Source: Athripsodes cinereus (Eukaryota > Arthropoda > Insecta > Trichoptera > Leptoceridae). Taken from it: DNA of 64,000 nucleotides. The translations under genes were made by a program, and so were the position numbers. Location: assembly GCA_947579605.1 (NCBI GenBank), contig OX388320.1, forward strand, positions 2,356,001-2,420,000, read 5' to 3'. Below are positions 32,416-43,195 of this stretch, piece by piece. The first letter of the stretch is position 1; each line of letters opens with the position of its first letter. Under the pieces are notes generated by a model. That model was not told the DNA's origin. It did no database searches and saw only the letters and a list, made by a program, of their open reading frames with translations.

Positions 32416-33965
32416 ATACAATTTTTATTTAATTATTATGATTATTTTTTTTATTTAAGCAAGTTTTTAGTGTACAGGAAACTGGATATATATACTACCT
32501 TACAATTTTGGTAGATTGTTTGATAGATTGTGAAGTTTTCCATAAAGCAATAAACCCACTTCCAGAACTATCAACACATTATTTTTTGTTGCAATAAAGT
32601 ATTTCATTATCTTTTTATTTATCATTTGAAGATGGGTTAAGAAAATTGTGAGAGCTATGGGGTAGGCTATTGACAGTAGTGGACTTAGATGCCTGATTAA
32701 GCAATTAATGATAGATGGAATTATTAGTTTTATTATCTTTCATTATCTCATTCTAATCTCTTCAACCTTTATCTTATCATGTCTCTTATAATGTAATAAT
32801 GGCTACTTAACTTATCGCCCCAGATTCTATAAATTGACTTTTCACCACAAAGATCTCATCTTGACATCGGCTTTCAACATTACGCATACACACTCAATCA
32901 TATCTTATACAATAAGATACTGCTGTTTAAGATAGAACGCACAAATATAGGTATTGATATTCCCTTTATAGACGGATTTTATTCTAATATTTGATTTTGT
33001 AACGTGAGCGACGTCTTTCGTTTTGTAAGGACATTGTCAATCTTATTAATTAGTTTGTGATACATACATTATTATATTTTAACTATACCCTATTTATTTT
33101 AATTGTTATTGCAAACTATTGCTTTTTAAGATATATGAATATTTTTGTATTTTGAAATTAGATTTACAGTGTCCTAACAAGAAGAAAGACGTTTCTCTCG
33201 TTAATAAATCAAATAGTAGAATAAAACATTTTGTTATTTAATTCGCTATGCAATTCTACTACCTAAACACCGACACAGTGAATAAAGAGATGATTGCCTT
33301 AAGAACGTTGAAAACGAAATTAAAGTAATAAAAAAAACATGTGAGAAGAATCACATTATTTTATCTCGACAACTTTTTTTTTCATCCCTGTTGTTGTATG
33401 AAGTGTCTACGTTTAACTAAAGAAGTTGAATTAATATCTTACCTCTTATAGTAGGTTACTATACTACTTGAGTAATTCATCTCTCTGAGATTTATCGACA
33501 TGGGATGGCTAAAAATAATGGAAAGACTAATTTTCCAATCGAAGGACAGCTAATAGCTCATAATAAAAAATAAAGACAAGTCTTCAGAAGATTGAAGAGG
33601 GAGAGAGAGAGAGAGAGAGAATGGTTATATTATTATTATTACTTGATGGGGAATATGAAATCAAATTAGTCCTCAAGATGTCGTAAAGCAGTCATTGACA
33701 AACTTCGGTCTATGAGCTGAATAATATCGAACCATAAATCGCAATTTTGTGATAAACTTTAGGTTACATGAAAGAAATAGTGCGTCTGGAAAAACTCCCC
33801 CCTGTATACTGATTGCATTAAAATTTGTTATATTTTTATATTCAATTTTGTATAATCATTACACAGTAAAAAGTAAAAAAACAAATCCACAGTGACAGAC
33901 AGATTTATTATGAATTTTGTTGAAAAGAAATTATGTTTATTTTCAATATACAAAAAACGTAATTT
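32416..33965. other. Non-coding stretch
   Basis: 1.5 kb without gene signal. It contains a (GA)n run at about 33598-33621. Confidence 0.45.
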
Positions 33966-34128
33966 TTACTTTTGTAATTCATTCTAGCAATCCAATGCTG
34001 TCTCAATGTATTTCTTATAAACCTTGATGCGATAATTCCGAATGAAACTTCGCGACCCGGCCGAGAATCGAACCCGGGACCTCGATGATGAAAGTGGAAT
34101 GCGATAGCCGTTGCGCCACGTGACTGTT
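33966..34128 (-). repeat. SINE-D, tRNA-derived
   Basis: The minus strand begins cacgtggcgcaacggctatc, has a B box gggttcgattctc (complement at about 34066-34078) and ends tRNA-like with ggccgggtcgcgaag. About 80 bp of body follows. The head is more tRNA-like than those of SINE-B and SINE-C, but the extended middle and lack of a balanced acceptor stem argue against a functional tRNA. Confidence 0.6.
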
Positions 34129-34590
34129 TTTAAATAAGAAAACTAACTTCAAACGGGGAAAGGTTAAGCATTTCTGCTAGCAGAAATATTCAATGGTCGT
34201 CTTCGAAATAAAAATTGTCATATTTTATTATTAAAAGGCTTTTTATGCTCGGATGGCGGACGAGACGATACTTTGACTTGACGATATTTTTTCAATAAAT
34301 CTACTAGAAAATAAAAGTATCTTTAACACAAAATAAATCTTACTGACTTTCTAAAATTATTTATTATCTAGTTTTGATTTTTGACTTTTTTTTTTATCTA
34401 TATGGGTATTTACATCTATTTTGTTATGGGGTAATCAAAGAAGAAACAACGACATACAAAACACCTTCATACCATTTGTTCTTTCCAATACAAATATTTA
34501 TGTCACATTACATATTCCACAAGTGGGGTAAATAGTTGTTAAACTGCACATAGTAAACACACAGATCGTCCTCTTTTTATTAAGAATATT
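34129..34590. other. Non-coding stretch
   Basis: No gene. A SINE-A scrap (attccacaagtggggtaa) lies near 34508-34560, antisense. Confidence 0.45.
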
Positions 34591-34594
34591 ACTC

Positions 34595-34960
34595 GACAAA
34601 CATCGTGATCAACCAGTCATCTGCACAACCAACAGATTAAGCAATCTCACTTTGCTCTGTTTCTTACTAAAGGGAATTTGTACAATCTATTGGCCCTTCA
34701 GATGAGGGTTGTTGATTAATATTATAAAAAAAAAACAATCAAACATTTCGATTGGACAACCATGTTTACACAATGTAACATTGCGCAAAATCTAATCGGA
34801 AGAAGTGAGAAAGGCGTCCCAACGCTTACAAATTGGCTCTAGGCTGGCTTAAGTAATCACTATCGGTGTCCATGGACAACGTTCACTAATTCCGCCATTC
34901 TTATGTAATGTCCACCAACAGAGAAACATTTAATGCAAACCATAGATAGATTTCAGACAT
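34595..34960. repeat. Repeat family E, two parts
   Basis: agtcatctgcacaaccaac (34611 onward) and the block at 34756-34950 with ctaatcggaagaagtgag, cgtcccaacgcttac and ttccgccattct. Related copies lie at 8405, 42530 (antisense) and 52395. The uninterrupted copy here shows what the 52.5 kb copy looked like before it was split. Confidence 0.6.
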
Positions 34961-34988
34961 GACTGTTTTTCAGAGTTTGATAGACTTC

Positions 34989-35112
34989 TAATGGCCGGTT
35001 TCAATAATCTATCTATCCGCTACTGTCGATTGAAATCTATTGTGTTCTATATTTTAAATCATAGATTTCAATCGACAGTCACGGATAGATAGGTTTTTGA
35101 AACCGGCCATAA
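34989..35112. mobile_element. PIF/Harbinger-like MITE, 118 bp
   Basis: A near-perfect palindrome (34992-35109) starting tggccggtttcaa, flanked by taa on both sides (34989-34991 and 35110-35112). A 3-bp TWA duplication is the mark of the PIF/Harbinger superfamily. A second copy lies at 28813. Confidence 0.78.
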
Positions 35113-35210
35113 GACACAGTGTTAAGAGTACATACGTAATAAAAAGGTTAAGAAATTTAAAAAATGTGTCAAAATAACAACACTATCAATTTTTCAAACA
35201 TGATTATAAA

Positions 35211-35258
35211 ATCAAGCGCTTTCGTCAAGCTAGTTTGACATTATCAAGAGAACAAAGA
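35211..35258. repeat. Single arm of the foldback family
   Basis: atcaagcgctttcgtcaagc and the following ttatcaagagaac resemble the central arms of the palindrome at 53251-53460. Only one arm is present. Confidence 0.6.
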
Positions 35259-35744
35259 GACGAACCTCGGAATTCATCATAAATCTAGATTCTTCTTTAA
35301 AAAAGCTTAATATATTTTATATAAAATTTCTATACCACTGTAAACTATTCACATTTCTGTCCAGTTTTAAAAATCTTGTTTGCTAATTATTATTATGAAT
35401 ACATTGCCTTTCATTCGAGACTGGCAGCAGATGTTTCTTATTTCCGTATTCTTTATGTATATCTTGGCAAAGAATGCAAATTCATTCAAAGAGGCAGAAA
35501 ATAAATATTAAATTGTATTGAAATAGTTGTTTTAAGTCCATTTGAACAAATGCCAAGTCAATTTATAAAATTCAAGTAACCTTTTGATCAAATACATAAT
35601 AAAAAAAGAGAATGATCACCATTCATAGAGATCAAGCATCGAACTTAGAATTATGTTCACGGTTTTCTAACATGAAAGCTTTTAGATGAACCAGCAACCG
35701 GTTTTCTGTTAAATTATTTAAATCAAAATATAAAATTCACGTGT

Positions 35745-35965
35745 CACGGTGTTTGTAATCATACTCCGCCGAAACGGTAGGACCGATTTTGATGAAATTT
35801 TGTGTACTTATCGGGTAGGTCTGAAAACCGGCCAACATCTATTTTTCATATCCCTAAAAGTTAAGGGTGGTCCACCCCGATTTCATTTTTTTTTTTGGAC
35901 AAAATTTATAATTTTTATTTTTTTATGGTGAGGCATTGCAATATACATATATACCCCTAATTTTT
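35745..35965 (+). repeat. Helitron-like or related dispersed repeat fragment
   Basis: gaccgattttgatgaaattt, then gggtaggtctgaaaaccgg and ctatttttcat follow a pattern widespread in insect genomes and often attributed to non-autonomous Helitrons. I see no CTRR end with hairpin here, so the class is uncertain. Confidence 0.5.
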
Positions 35966-36708
35966 CACTCGTCTGCCATCAACCCAGCACCCAGCGAAGG
36001 AAACGTCTTCCACTTTTTTCTTCACGAATGTAATGATGATTCTGGATGATTTTGTTTTGTTTGATGCAATTTAACAGTCCCTAGACCGTCTCAAGAGCAC
36101 CGGTGAAGAGTGTAGTTTTCAATTTGCTTCTGAAGCTGGTGACAGTCTTTGATATTTAACATCTTCATTTCAGCGGTGACGAGGTAAACAACCCATTCCG
36201 AATGTTTCATTTATTATAAATACGGAGAGAACGACGACAATACATGCAGTTAGTCAAATAAAACTATTTAAAAATGAAAAGTATAATTAATTGTGCGTGA
36301 GGTTTTATTATGCGATTAGGTTTACGTGAAACGAAATGAAATTTAAAAAAATAATAAAATATTTTTCGCCAGAATTCGCACTGGCTGTTACTCAATAGAG
36401 GGATAAATTAAAAATCTCAAATATCTTCTAGATTAACAGTTGTAATAATAATAAAATGAATATTATCTTATTATCTTTATTACTTCCTTTCCTCCTACCA
36501 TCTTAGAAGGAGGAAGGGATTATTCTTAATTTCATTAATAATCCCAAAAGCTATAGCTACATGTTAAGCTATTATCGACTCACTCTACCGAACTTATTTC
36601 AGAATATTCTCATGAAGAAAATTAAAGTTATTTTTCACAAATCATTTGTCATACCAAATAAGAATTTCAAAAATTTTAGAACTAAAAAATGAAAATAAAG
36701 ATCTATTT
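35966..36708. other. Non-coding stretch
   Basis: No supported gene. A possible SINE-A scrap around 36165-36215 (antisense) is too diverged to call. Confidence 0.4.
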
Positions 36709-36709
36709 G

Positions 36710-36920
36710 CAGCCGGTGTGGCGGGGAGGTAACGCTCTTGCCTTTGAGTCACGAGGTCCCGGGTTCGATTCCCAGTCAGGACAGGTTGAGGAATGACCTT
36801 TTTCAAGTTGTCCTGGGTCTCGGTGTTACATGTATATGTGTTTAGTGCATTGTATATATGTGTATCGTCGCGTAAGTACCCATTACACAAGATTCAATTT
36901 TAGTTTGTGAATTGTCTTAA
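36710..36920 (+). repeat. SINE-C, tRNA-derived
   Basis: Head gccggtgtggcggggagg, a perfect B box ggttcgattcc (36762-36772), then gtcctgggtctcggtgtt and a body shared with the antisense copy at 44303-44531. A Pol III origin is likely. Confidence 0.85.
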
Positions 36921-36993
36921 CATGTTATGTTATGTTTTTTTATGTTATTTTATTCCAATCGAAATATTATTATTTTATTTATTTATTATAACA

Positions 36994-37700
36994 TGACATC
37001 CAAAAACAATATATGTTTATGTTGGACGAGACCAGTATTGAGTCCACGATATATGAAATATTTGTCTTCTGATAAAAAAATAAGACAATGAAAACTTCAA
37101 AATTTTCAAATTAAACTGTCAGCTTTTTATTACCAATAAAATTGATGATGGTTTTATGCTTGACAAATATACGCACCATATAATGAAACTTTGATAGATA
37201 ATATTTTTTTCCCTTTTTGACTAATGCTTTTTTGAAATAATTATGTTCATTTTGATTTCGTTTTTTATATTTGTTTACATTTGTTATCCCGTGGAGCACC
37301 TGTCAAGAATTGGTCTCCCACTCTTTTCCGTTAGTTTTCGAGTGTCCTGACATCCAAACACAATATATATTTATGTTGGACGAGACCAGTATTGAGCCCA
37401 CGATATGAAATATTTGTTTTCTGATAAAAATAATAAGACAATGAAAACTTCAAAATTTTCAAATTAAACTGTCAGTTTTTTATTACCAATAAAATTGATG
37501 ATGGTTTTATGCTTGACAAATATACGCACCATATAATGAAACTTTGATTGATAATATTTTTTCCCCTTTTTGACTAATGCTTTTTTGAAATAATTATGTT
37601 CATTTTGATTTCGTTTTTTATATTTGTTTACATTTGTTATCCCGTGGAGCACCTGTCAAGAATTGGTCTCCCACTCTTTTCCGTTAGTTTTCGAGTGTCC
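36994..37700. repeat. 354-bp tandem duplication
   Basis: 36994-37347 and 37348-37700 are near-identical direct repeats (only a few substitutions and single-base indels). Each ends with the first 65 bases of SINE-A. The first unit ends abruptly inside SINE-A at gagtgtcctg, while the second continues into it, so the duplication happened after the SINE inserted. Confidence 0.92.
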
Positions 37701-37945
37701 TGTAAAATCAAAGTGATCGAAAAAGTAAACACATTTTTTTAAAGATATGTTGAATTTTTGTTATAAACCCAAATACAACCTTACGCAGCTTTCACAGTAA
37801 GCTAAAATCTGGTGTCGTGAAAAAGGAGTTTGCTAGCACCTGGGGTCGAACCACGAGACTCTACTTCTAAGCTCCAACGAACCCGAATTTTACATTTTAA
37901 ATTCAGCGATAAGGTTTGCCACCCATCCTGAATTTCTAATTTTAA
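37635..37945 (+). repeat. SINE-A copy interrupted by SINE-B
   Basis: Sense SINE-A at 37635-37732 resumes at 37886 with acattttaaattcagcg and stops near 37945 without a tail. Confidence 0.75.
37733..37885 (-). repeat. SINE-B nested in SINE-A
   Basis: Antisense SINE-B with poly-T, cagtaagctaaaatctggtg and B-box complement gggtcgaacca. Copies of acatttt flank it, fitting a short target duplication. Confidence 0.8.
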
Positions 37946-38606
37946 GTTGACGTAAGTTTAAGCTGGTATAAGTATAAGTAGGAAGAAGAGCATTGTCATC
38001 TTAATGTTTTAGAGTGAAACGACAAAAGTATATTAGGTACTTTTAATTTTGGAATATGTTATATGAGAAAATTGGTTCTGCGTTACTACATAGTAGTCTA
38101 TATTATGTATTTAAGTCAATGACGCAAGCACCATTATTGGAAAATATTTTTAACTTCTCATATATTCATTTACTACAATTGTGAAATCATTATCACTCAA
38201 ACCGTAAATGAACTTAAATTATAGACTTTGTACAAATTTCATTTCGGTAAACTTGTTAACCCAGAAAAACTAAACTTTTTCACCACAATTTGTTCTATTT
38301 TCCAATAAACCTTATCTCATGATAGAAAATATTCTATAATAATAATAATCGAATAATTTATATAGAGCCGTTCTGTTCTCTGTACCTACTTCTTCATTTT
38401 TTTTATTTATTTATCAGAATAAACAAACACCAACAGGCACATCAAATACATAAAGCAAAACAACAGAAACAAATTCAGAAACTAAGATGCGCCCTATTAC
38501 AGGCGTTATTTGTTAGTCTCTGAGTCCGCCGCAGATCCAGGCCGGCCTACTAACCTACAGCCTACTACTTTTGGAGGAAATTTGTTTATTAAATAAATCA
38601 ATATGG
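37946..38606. other. Intronic non-coding stretch next to the receptor exon
   Basis: AT-rich, with a (TTTA)n and 'aataaacaaacacc' LINE-tail-like block near 38400-38450. No exon is recognised. Confidence 0.5.
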
Positions 38607-38612
38607 ACTTAC
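38607..38612 (-). promoter_or_regulatory. 5' splice donor of the receptor exon
   Basis: Minus strand reads TTTTG|GTAAGT, a consensus donor. The coding sequence stops being D2R-like exactly here, and a stop codon follows four codons into the intron. The exon ends in phase 0. Confidence 0.9.
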
Positions 38613-39638
38613 CAAAACATAAACTGCAAAAGGCATGACGACGACAGCCACCAGGAGATCAGCCAGCGCTAAGCTCACGATGAAATAATTGGTGACTGTC
38701 TGCAATGTCCTCTCCCTGTATACACTCAAAATCACAAGCACGTTACCAAACAAAGTGAGGAATGGAAACAACACTAAAATCAGAGCCCAATAATTATATT
38801 CCACAACACTCACACTAACACTGTCACACGGTATATATGAAGAGCCATTATTCAAAGAAGATCCATTCAAACTACAATTGGTATATTCAAATATGTCATT
38901 TCTTATAGAGAGTGTGCTGTTCTCTCCAAATGTTATATTCCCATTGAAATTATTGTAGAAATAATCACTAAAATCATCCACAAGCATCAGATAGTTGTTC
39001 CTTGTATCGTTGTTACTACTAGTATTATTACTTGAATTCGTGTTATTATGACCACTATTGCTATTGTACGATGTATTCAGTATTGTATTGTATACAGATG
39101 TAGTACTTGAACTATTTATTGTATTATGATTATTATTGTTGCTGTTTGTAATATTATGTCTTTGGATATTGATATTATTTTTAGCTTTCGTGACTTGATA
39201 GATTGCTTTGTCAATAATTGATTCGGCGTCTGTGCTTGTCCTTGTTGCTGTTGTTATTGTTGAAGTTGCATCAATAACAAATGTATTATCATCGTTTATT
39301 GATTTAGTTGCAGCAGCGTTCTTTATAATATTACTATCCGTTTGAAAATTACTTCCTTTATTACTGTTTGAACCTATCGTAGTTCTAAACGTATTGAATA
39401 GTGAAGTTAATATTTTTTGTGGTTTATTTTCATCGATCACAAGTGTTTCTGCATTATTATTATTGTTGTTTACTACTTCAGCTGCGGTTACGTGTCCTGT
39501 TGTAGTTATTTCCATGTCGATGGTTTTGCCAAATGATTGGTCTGGTGATTCCCTTTTGTCGATCCATAGATGGGTGGAGTTGTTAGTATGGTTGAAGGGG
39601 TATGACCCTTCTGTATTATTTCGTTGCTCTACCATCAT
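38613..39638 (-). CDS. Dop2R: D2-like dopamine receptor, first coding exon
   Basis: This exon encodes 342 residues from ATG 39636-39638 (a second ATG follows at once and has the better context, A at -3 and G at +4). The upstream continuation of the frame has no ATG. Residues 1 to about 280 form an extracellular tail that is extremely rich in Asn, Ser and Thr, with many N-X-S/T sequons. TM1 begins at [19 protein letters not shown] with the conserved Asn at 299. TM2 contains [16 protein letters not shown] with the conserved Asp at 327. The TM1-TM2 sequence is characteristic of D2-like (Gi/o-coupled) dopamine receptors of insects. TM3-TM7 are not in the window, so the remaining exons must lie beyond position 1, implying an intron of more than 38 kb. 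Other amine receptors are less likely given the [17 protein letters not shown] pattern. Confidence 0.9.
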
Positions 39639-39828
39639 GATGATGAATATTATGAAATTCACTGAACAATTTTCAGGATTTCAGGAGATGTTATTATTTT
39701 CATTATGACATGGCATTTTTTCACTCGTCTTCCTACTTTCCTCTTCACTCGACACTGCTACTGGCTGTATATAGTAGTATAGTGTGTGTGGTGATGGTAG
39801 TAGTTCGCTGGAACTACGTGACTGGAAT
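39639..39828 (-). other. Dop2R: Probable 5'UTR part of the receptor exon
   Basis: A pyrimidine-containing acceptor, TTTTATCGTTACAG, ends at 39829 on the minus strand. Between it and the start codon there are three upstream ATGs (near 39713, 39708 and 39702), each closed by a stop within 14 codons or so. Such uORFs could lower translation. The extent of the UTR is inferred. Confidence 0.5.
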
Positions 39829-39895
39829 CTGTAACGATAAAAGATTGTGTTTTTACTTCACTGTGAATTCACTCGAATTAAGGACACTCACTTAC
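39829..39895 (-). other. Possible 67-nt mini-intron
   Basis: Minus strand GTAAGTGAGT starts near 39895 and TTACAG ends at 39829. The length suits a minimal insect intron. Alternatively the acceptor pairs with the distal exon at 61938. Confidence 0.3.
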
Positions 39896-40435
39896 GTAAC
39901 ATAAGTTACAAAAGAATGAAAATAACATTTTTGTACGTGAATTTATTGTATCAAATGTAGAGAAAATATTCTTCAAGAACTTATGAAGTACATTACTTAT
40001 ATTATGACCGTCGCCGCGCTGATGCTCACGTATGTGCTCAGTGAATAAAGATTCCTTACGTAATCCTCGATCCAATGATAAACCTTGTAACTCTGGTTTA
40101 TCACCGTTGCTACTGCTTATACTAATGCTAAAATTTCAATTGTTAACAAACTTAAAATCACTTCTCTCATTGAGCTGGTATAAGATTTAGTCGAATCAAT
40201 ATTATATATACCATCAATAAATTTCATACAAATGTCATAATCATCGGATAAACTTTTTGTAATAAATATGCCGATTGTCTTCTCTGTATAATAAAAATAA
40301 GGCAATGAAGATGAGTTACATTATTATTTCCAATGAAATAGAAATTTAAGAAATAAGGATTTTAATGATTTGAGCACGTGGAATGAATAATTTTATTGGG
40401 ATATTAGGATAGCAAAGAAAATTTGTTTGTATAAA
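39896..40435. other. Non-coding stretch upstream of the receptor exon
   Basis: No supported feature. Open frames at 39878-40075 and 40117-40305 on the minus strand have no recognisable motif. Confidence 0.45.
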
Positions 40436-40439
40436 AGAT

Positions 40440-40619
40440 GAGGTGTTGAAAGGGTGCAAGGCCAAGAAATACATGACTTGACCATGTGCACATAGTTCAA
40501 TAAAACCCCCGTATTTTAGATGGATATGGAAAAAATGAAAAGTGTATGCATGAATAATTTAAGTTTTTATTCCGTCCTCTCTGCGTATTCCACAAAAAAT
40601 GGCACATGAACGTATAGAT
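40440..40619 (+). repeat. Decayed LINE 3' end (VEEAK family)
   Basis: ttccgtcctctctgcgtattc followed by ggcacatgaacgtatagatt resembles the last part of the LINE ends at 22.7 and 31.1 kb. It is strongly diverged. Confidence 0.4.
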
Positions 40620-40881
40620 TAATACATTCATCTCATCAATTAATACATTCACGCATCAATTAATACATTCATCTCATCAATTAATACATTCACGCATCAA
40701 TTAATACATTCATCTCATCAATTAATACATTCACGCATCAATTAATACATTCATCTCATCAATTAATACATTCACGCATCAATTAATACATTCATCTCAT
40801 CAATTAATACATCCACGCATCAATTAATACATTCATCTCATCAATTAATACATCCACGCATCAATTAATACATTCATCTCA
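40620..40881. repeat. 41-bp minisatellite, about 6.4 units
   Basis: A composite unit of taatacattcatctcatcaa plus taatacattcacgcatcaa alternates regularly. The last two units carry a shared ttc to tcc change (catccacgcatc), which shows recent unit-by-unit amplification. The array ends where a SINE-A copy begins. Confidence 0.95.
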
Positions 40882-40883
40882 TG

Positions 40884-41178
40884 GTATCTCCTACAAGCGA
40901 GGTAGCCAGCGGATCAACTGCTTGTTATAAAAATGCAATTTGTCCTTTTCGTGCCAATAAAAGTAAAGACATTCAAATTAGATGGATCAACTGCTTGTAA
41001 TAAACATAAAAATCGTCCTTTTCTTCCCAATAAAAGAAAAGAAATTCAGAATTGGTGGCATACGTCATCGCTAAGCTGAAGATTGTAGAATGTTTTAATA
41101 CGTGGTGATTTACGAATTCCATCCTTTTACAGGCCATTCAAAAACTTATTAATAGGAGACATATTCTTTACCAGGGTT
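40884..41178 (-). repeat. SINE-A copy with internal duplication
   Basis: Antisense. The segment ggatcaactgcttgt...gtccttttc is present twice (from about 40911 and about 40983). Otherwise it is a diverged full-length copy ending near accaggg. Confidence 0.75.
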
Positions 41179-42459
41179 AGGTTTTCGTTACAAAGAAAAG
41201 GTTTCGTTTACATTAATATTATCTAATGTGAAGCACTATCGATTTATTCTTCCTACATATCTCACAGAACTTACTATGTATAATGAAATATGCCGATTGT
41301 AATAACTGTTGTGGTATATCTTCTACTGTACGCCACAATTTAGAATAATTTCCATTGGAAAGTAAAACACGTGGCTATAATATTTATTTATCACAAAATC
41401 CTATTTACATGTCTGAACTATGTGTCACGGTTTTAATACCAATTTAAGTTTTTTGAACTAAGTTCAAAAAACTTAATTTGATTGACATCCACACTTCTTA
41501 GCAAGTAAAATCCAGTTTTCAAAACACAACAGACTGTGTTACATACAATAGTTTAATACCAATAACAGGTACTTAAAGACAAGTACATCAATCTAAGTAT
41601 TAAAAAGTCTTGAGCCTTAGTGTGACGAGAGATGCCACGTATCAAAGAGGATAGGCAAGAAGATTCGAGAAATGGGTGTATTAGTTAAAAAAAAAAACAT
41701 TTTTTTTACTGAAATCACTTGTTTACCGATATTAAGAAGTGAATAAATTGCACAAATTAGAATACAACTTAGACAATGCTGCTAGGACCAGCTTGATTTT
41801 TTGAAATCATATTTTTTATTTGTGTGGAATTTCGTTAAGCGACTGCAAGTATTCTAAATGTGTGAGTTGTGCAGTTGAAGTGTCTATTTATTTATATTTT
41901 TTATATTTTCACTCATGTAGGTATAAAGATACTGTCAAATGCGTAATCTATGTTAAACATTTATGAACCGAAGGACATACATTGAAGGACCCATCGACCA
42001 CCATTATTTTATGGAACTTAATATGTATGGAATTTTATATTTACTGGATTACGCAGATTATTTCTTCTTATCCGAAATTCTAGACAAAACCAGAGGACAA
42101 AGAAACGTTGTAAAAAGGAGAACAGTACTTATCATTCTCTAACAAAATTAAGTTTTTCATGTTTTTAAATGCCACAAACGCTTCACAATTTAAGGCATTT
42201 GTGGATGCGTGGGTCTCAAGATAAGATCTGCTACGTCAGCCGGGTCCCCCGCCCACTGACGTGGTAGGATCGGAGATGCCAAAACTGGCATAGTTGTACT
42301 AGACTAGAGAGAGTTAAAGTATAAATAAATTGTCACCTAAACGGATAAATAGGAGTCCTTGGACTCCTGAAATATCCGACAAATAAAGTTAACACCATTA
42401 AATGTTTCGGGTTAACAATCAACGATAGATTATCAACAGCCTCTAACACAATCATACAG

Positions 42460-42460
<1 letters not shown>
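41179..42460. other. Non-coding stretch with a 38-bp palindrome
   Basis: At 41441-41479 the sequence aatttaagttttttgaact is followed at once by its near-perfect reverse complement. At 42195-42290 there is a GC-richer segment (cagccgggtcccccgcccac) of unknown origin. No gene is seen. Confidence 0.5.

Positions 42461-42494
<34 letters not shown>
42461..42494. repeat. (ATT)n microsatellite
   Basis: Eleven or so ATT units. Confidence 0.9.
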
Positions 42495-42496
<2 letters not shown>

Positions 42497-42529
42497 TCTT
42501 TAAATTTCCTTTGCACATCATTACAGCTT

Positions 42530-42750
42530 TAGGCCAATGCGATGTGCAAAGATGTTTGCTGTTACCTAACATGTATGCTCAAAAAATGTCGAACATAAAC
42601 AATAATTGGAGGGGTTGGTAAACGCACCATGGCTTAAGTTCTCTTCAACTTAAACCAGCCTAATCCGATTCGTTAGCATCGGAACACCTTTTTTGTTTCC
42701 TACTAAAAGGAGTTAACATAATCTGTTGATGACGCAGATGAGTAACCTTC
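42530..42750 (-). repeat. Repeat family E, antisense copy
   Basis: agcctaatccgattcgttag, then tttcctactaaaaggagtt and aatctgttgatgacgcagatg are complements or relatives of the family at 34.6-34.95 kb. Confidence 0.45.
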
Positions 42751-42816
42751 TTCATACCATCACTCACGCAGGTGCAAAAAAATCCAATTATTAATATACT
42801 CAAACTACATAATTAT

Positions 42817-42992
42817 GTTCGTCGGTAGCCTGGAGGTAGAGTCTCGGCCTCGTGAACGAGGGATCCGTGGTTCGATTCCAGGTGCCGGCAAACTCCTCTT
42901 TCACGACACAAGCTTTTAGCTTACTGTGAAAGGTGTATAAGGTTGTATTTGGGTTTATAACAAAAACCCAGATATTTCTTTCAAAAAAAAAA
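42817..42992 (+). repeat. SINE-B, full length
   Basis: gttcgtcggtagcctggagg head, B box ggttcgattcc, body and A9 tail. Almost identical to the copy at 24891. Confidence 0.9.
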
Positions 42993-43024
42993 TGGTATGA
43001 CAATACCTTAAAAGGGTATGTGCA

Positions 43025-43195
43025 ATACACTTTTTCGTGGGAGGAAATCCGTCATGGACACCCAGCCTTTCAAACCAGGTAGTGCCGGACTTGAAGCGGC
43101 TAAAACCCCCCTTCCTCTTTGCGATCCGGTTCCTACCTTGCGGTCTACCCAGAGTCACAAAAAGGTCCTTTTTATTGCACCTGCTTAATATATAT
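43025..43195. other. GC-rich coding-like segment, unassigned
   Basis: An island of about 50% GC, open on both strands. The minus frame reads RIAKRKGGFSRFKSGTTWF then ERLGVHDGFPP. The plus frame starts ATGGACACCCAGCC and runs about 50 codons. It may be a fragment of a LINE ORF or of another transposon; I do not recognise it. Confidence 0.35.

Noticed and set aside
32075..32416. 113-codon plus-strand frame as a gene
   Set aside because: It is antisense to a decayed LINE C terminus.
37111..37652. Two identical 62-codon frames suggesting a small gene pair
   Set aside because: They are the same non-coding AT-rich segment in the 354-bp tandem duplication.
39633..39662. Receptor start at 39662
   Set aside because: That position is GTG; the first in-frame ATG is at 39636-39638.
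40620..40881. CRISPR array
   Set aside because: Units are contiguous and near-identical without unique spacers; it is a minisatellite in a eukaryotic genome.
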